A stretch of 15,093 nt of DNA, from contig DATFJV010000097.1 in assembly GCA_035268985.1 (NCBI GenBank), positions 1 through 15,093 on the forward strand, given 5' to 3'. Source of the stretch: JAAYHV01 sp035268985 (GTDB taxonomy: Bacteria > Bacillota > Clostridia > Peptostreptococcales > Anaerovoracaceae). This document shows positions 14,802 through 15,093 of the stretch, piece after piece (the stretch's first letter is position 1; each line of letters starts with the position of its first letter). The translations under genes and the position numbers were made by a program. Under the pieces are notes generated by a model that was not told where the DNA came from, ran no database searches, and saw nothing but the letters and a program-made list of their open reading frames with translations.

Positions 14802-15093
14802 ATTTTGTTATTGGTTTAATTAGATTCCTTGATATTAATATTCTATTTCTAAAGTGGAAAAAGCTTCTGTATCCAAAGGCAACTCTCTTAATAACTTTTA
14901 TGTAATTATTTAAACCTTCAATTGTACCGTTAGAATATTCATATTTAAGAGCATTTTCTACATAGCCCATGTGTTTTAGTAGGCTTGAAATAGAGGTTTT
15001 CATGTAATCACTGATGTTTTCGTCGAGGAGTGCATTTAAATCACTCTTTAACTTGATAGTGTTTTTAGTTTTTATGTCATAGAGAAGTATCTG
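14788..15093 (-). CDS. ISL3-family transposase, C-terminal part (partial)
   Basis: The frame is open from the window edge (15093) to TAA at 14788-14790, giving 101 visible residues; the N-terminal and most of the catalytic domain are outside. The segment YSNGTIEGLNNYIKVIKRVA followed by FGYRSFFHFRNRIL is the characteristic C-terminal signature of ISL3 DDE transposases, with the last catalytic Glu in the SNGTIEG motif (visible residue 59). It moves the element by cut-and-paste or copy mechanisms on DNA. An internal ATG at 15003 is not the true start, since the frame continues upstream of it without a stop. I cannot tell whether the full gene is intact. Confidence 0.88.
   Translation of the reverse strand, partial: QILLYDIKTKNTIKLKSDLNALLDENISDYMKTSISSLLKHMGYVENALKYEYSNGTIEGLNNYIKVIKRVAFGYRSFFHFRNRILISRNLIKPITKYQVA

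Larger units (their letters stand above)
14725..15093 (-). mobile_element. ISL3-family insertion sequence, right end (partial)
   Basis: The element begins with GGTTCTTTGTCAAA at 14725, which resembles ISL3-type terminal repeats (GGxTCTTT start), and contains the 3' end of an ISL3-like transposase on the minus strand. Only the transposase-distal end is in the window; the rest, including the other terminal repeat, lies beyond base 15093. The boundary is inferred from the repeat's first bases and has not been confirmed against the other end. Confidence 0.75.

Noticed and set aside
1..15093. CRISPR array, defence system, toxin-antitoxin, phage or biosynthetic cluster
   Set aside because: There are no regularly spaced repeats and no genes of those types. 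All space is accounted for by metabolic genes, the ATPase operon and one insertion sequence.

Overview
The window reads as chromosome from a low-GC, anaerobic Gram-positive bacterium of the Clostridia type. The support is AT-rich coding sequence, strong AGGAGG-type ribosome binding sites, a V-type (not F-type) ATPase operon, a Re-type citrate synthase of the clostridial kind and a rubredoxin domain. I cannot name genus or species from sequence alone. Every gene lies on the + strand except the truncated transposase at the right edge.

Layout. (1) 1-1305: the 3' end of a protein with a C-terminal rubredoxin domain, then a DeoD-type purine nucleoside phosphorylase and a small two-helix membrane protein, tightly packed as one transcription unit. 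(2) 1306-1522: a gap with a probable terminator, then a near-consensus sigma-A promoter with a GntR-like palindrome at its start point. (3) 1523-5962: a three-gene operon encoding Re-type citrate synthase, aconitase and isocitrate dehydrogenase. Together these are the whole oxidative arm from oxaloacetate plus acetyl-CoA to 2-oxoglutarate, most likely serving glutamate synthesis. (4) 5963-6163: a perfect 9-bp hairpin, an extended -10 promoter and a leader of about 75 nt. (5) 6164-14719: a nine-gene V-type ATPase operon in the order H/G-I-K-E-C-F-A-B-D (ntpFIKECGABD in Enterococcus hirae terms). The K rotor subunit keeps every residue that coordinates sodium in E. hirae NtpK, so a Na+-translocating enzyme is the best reading. 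(6) 14725-15093: the right end of an ISL3-family insertion sequence, starting five bases after the last ATPase stop codon, with the transposase C-terminus on the minus strand running off the window.

The two main operons fit an anaerobe that makes 2-oxoglutarate by a partial oxidative TCA path and couples ATP to a sodium gradient. I found no CRISPR array, rRNA, tRNA, phage or defence genes. The content is mostly well-known families. The points worth a second look are the control region of the citrate synthase operon, the Re-citrate synthase route, the sodium signature, the unusual cofactor-site residues of the dehydrogenase, the short-spaced rubredoxin domain and the insertion sequence abutting the ATPase operon.
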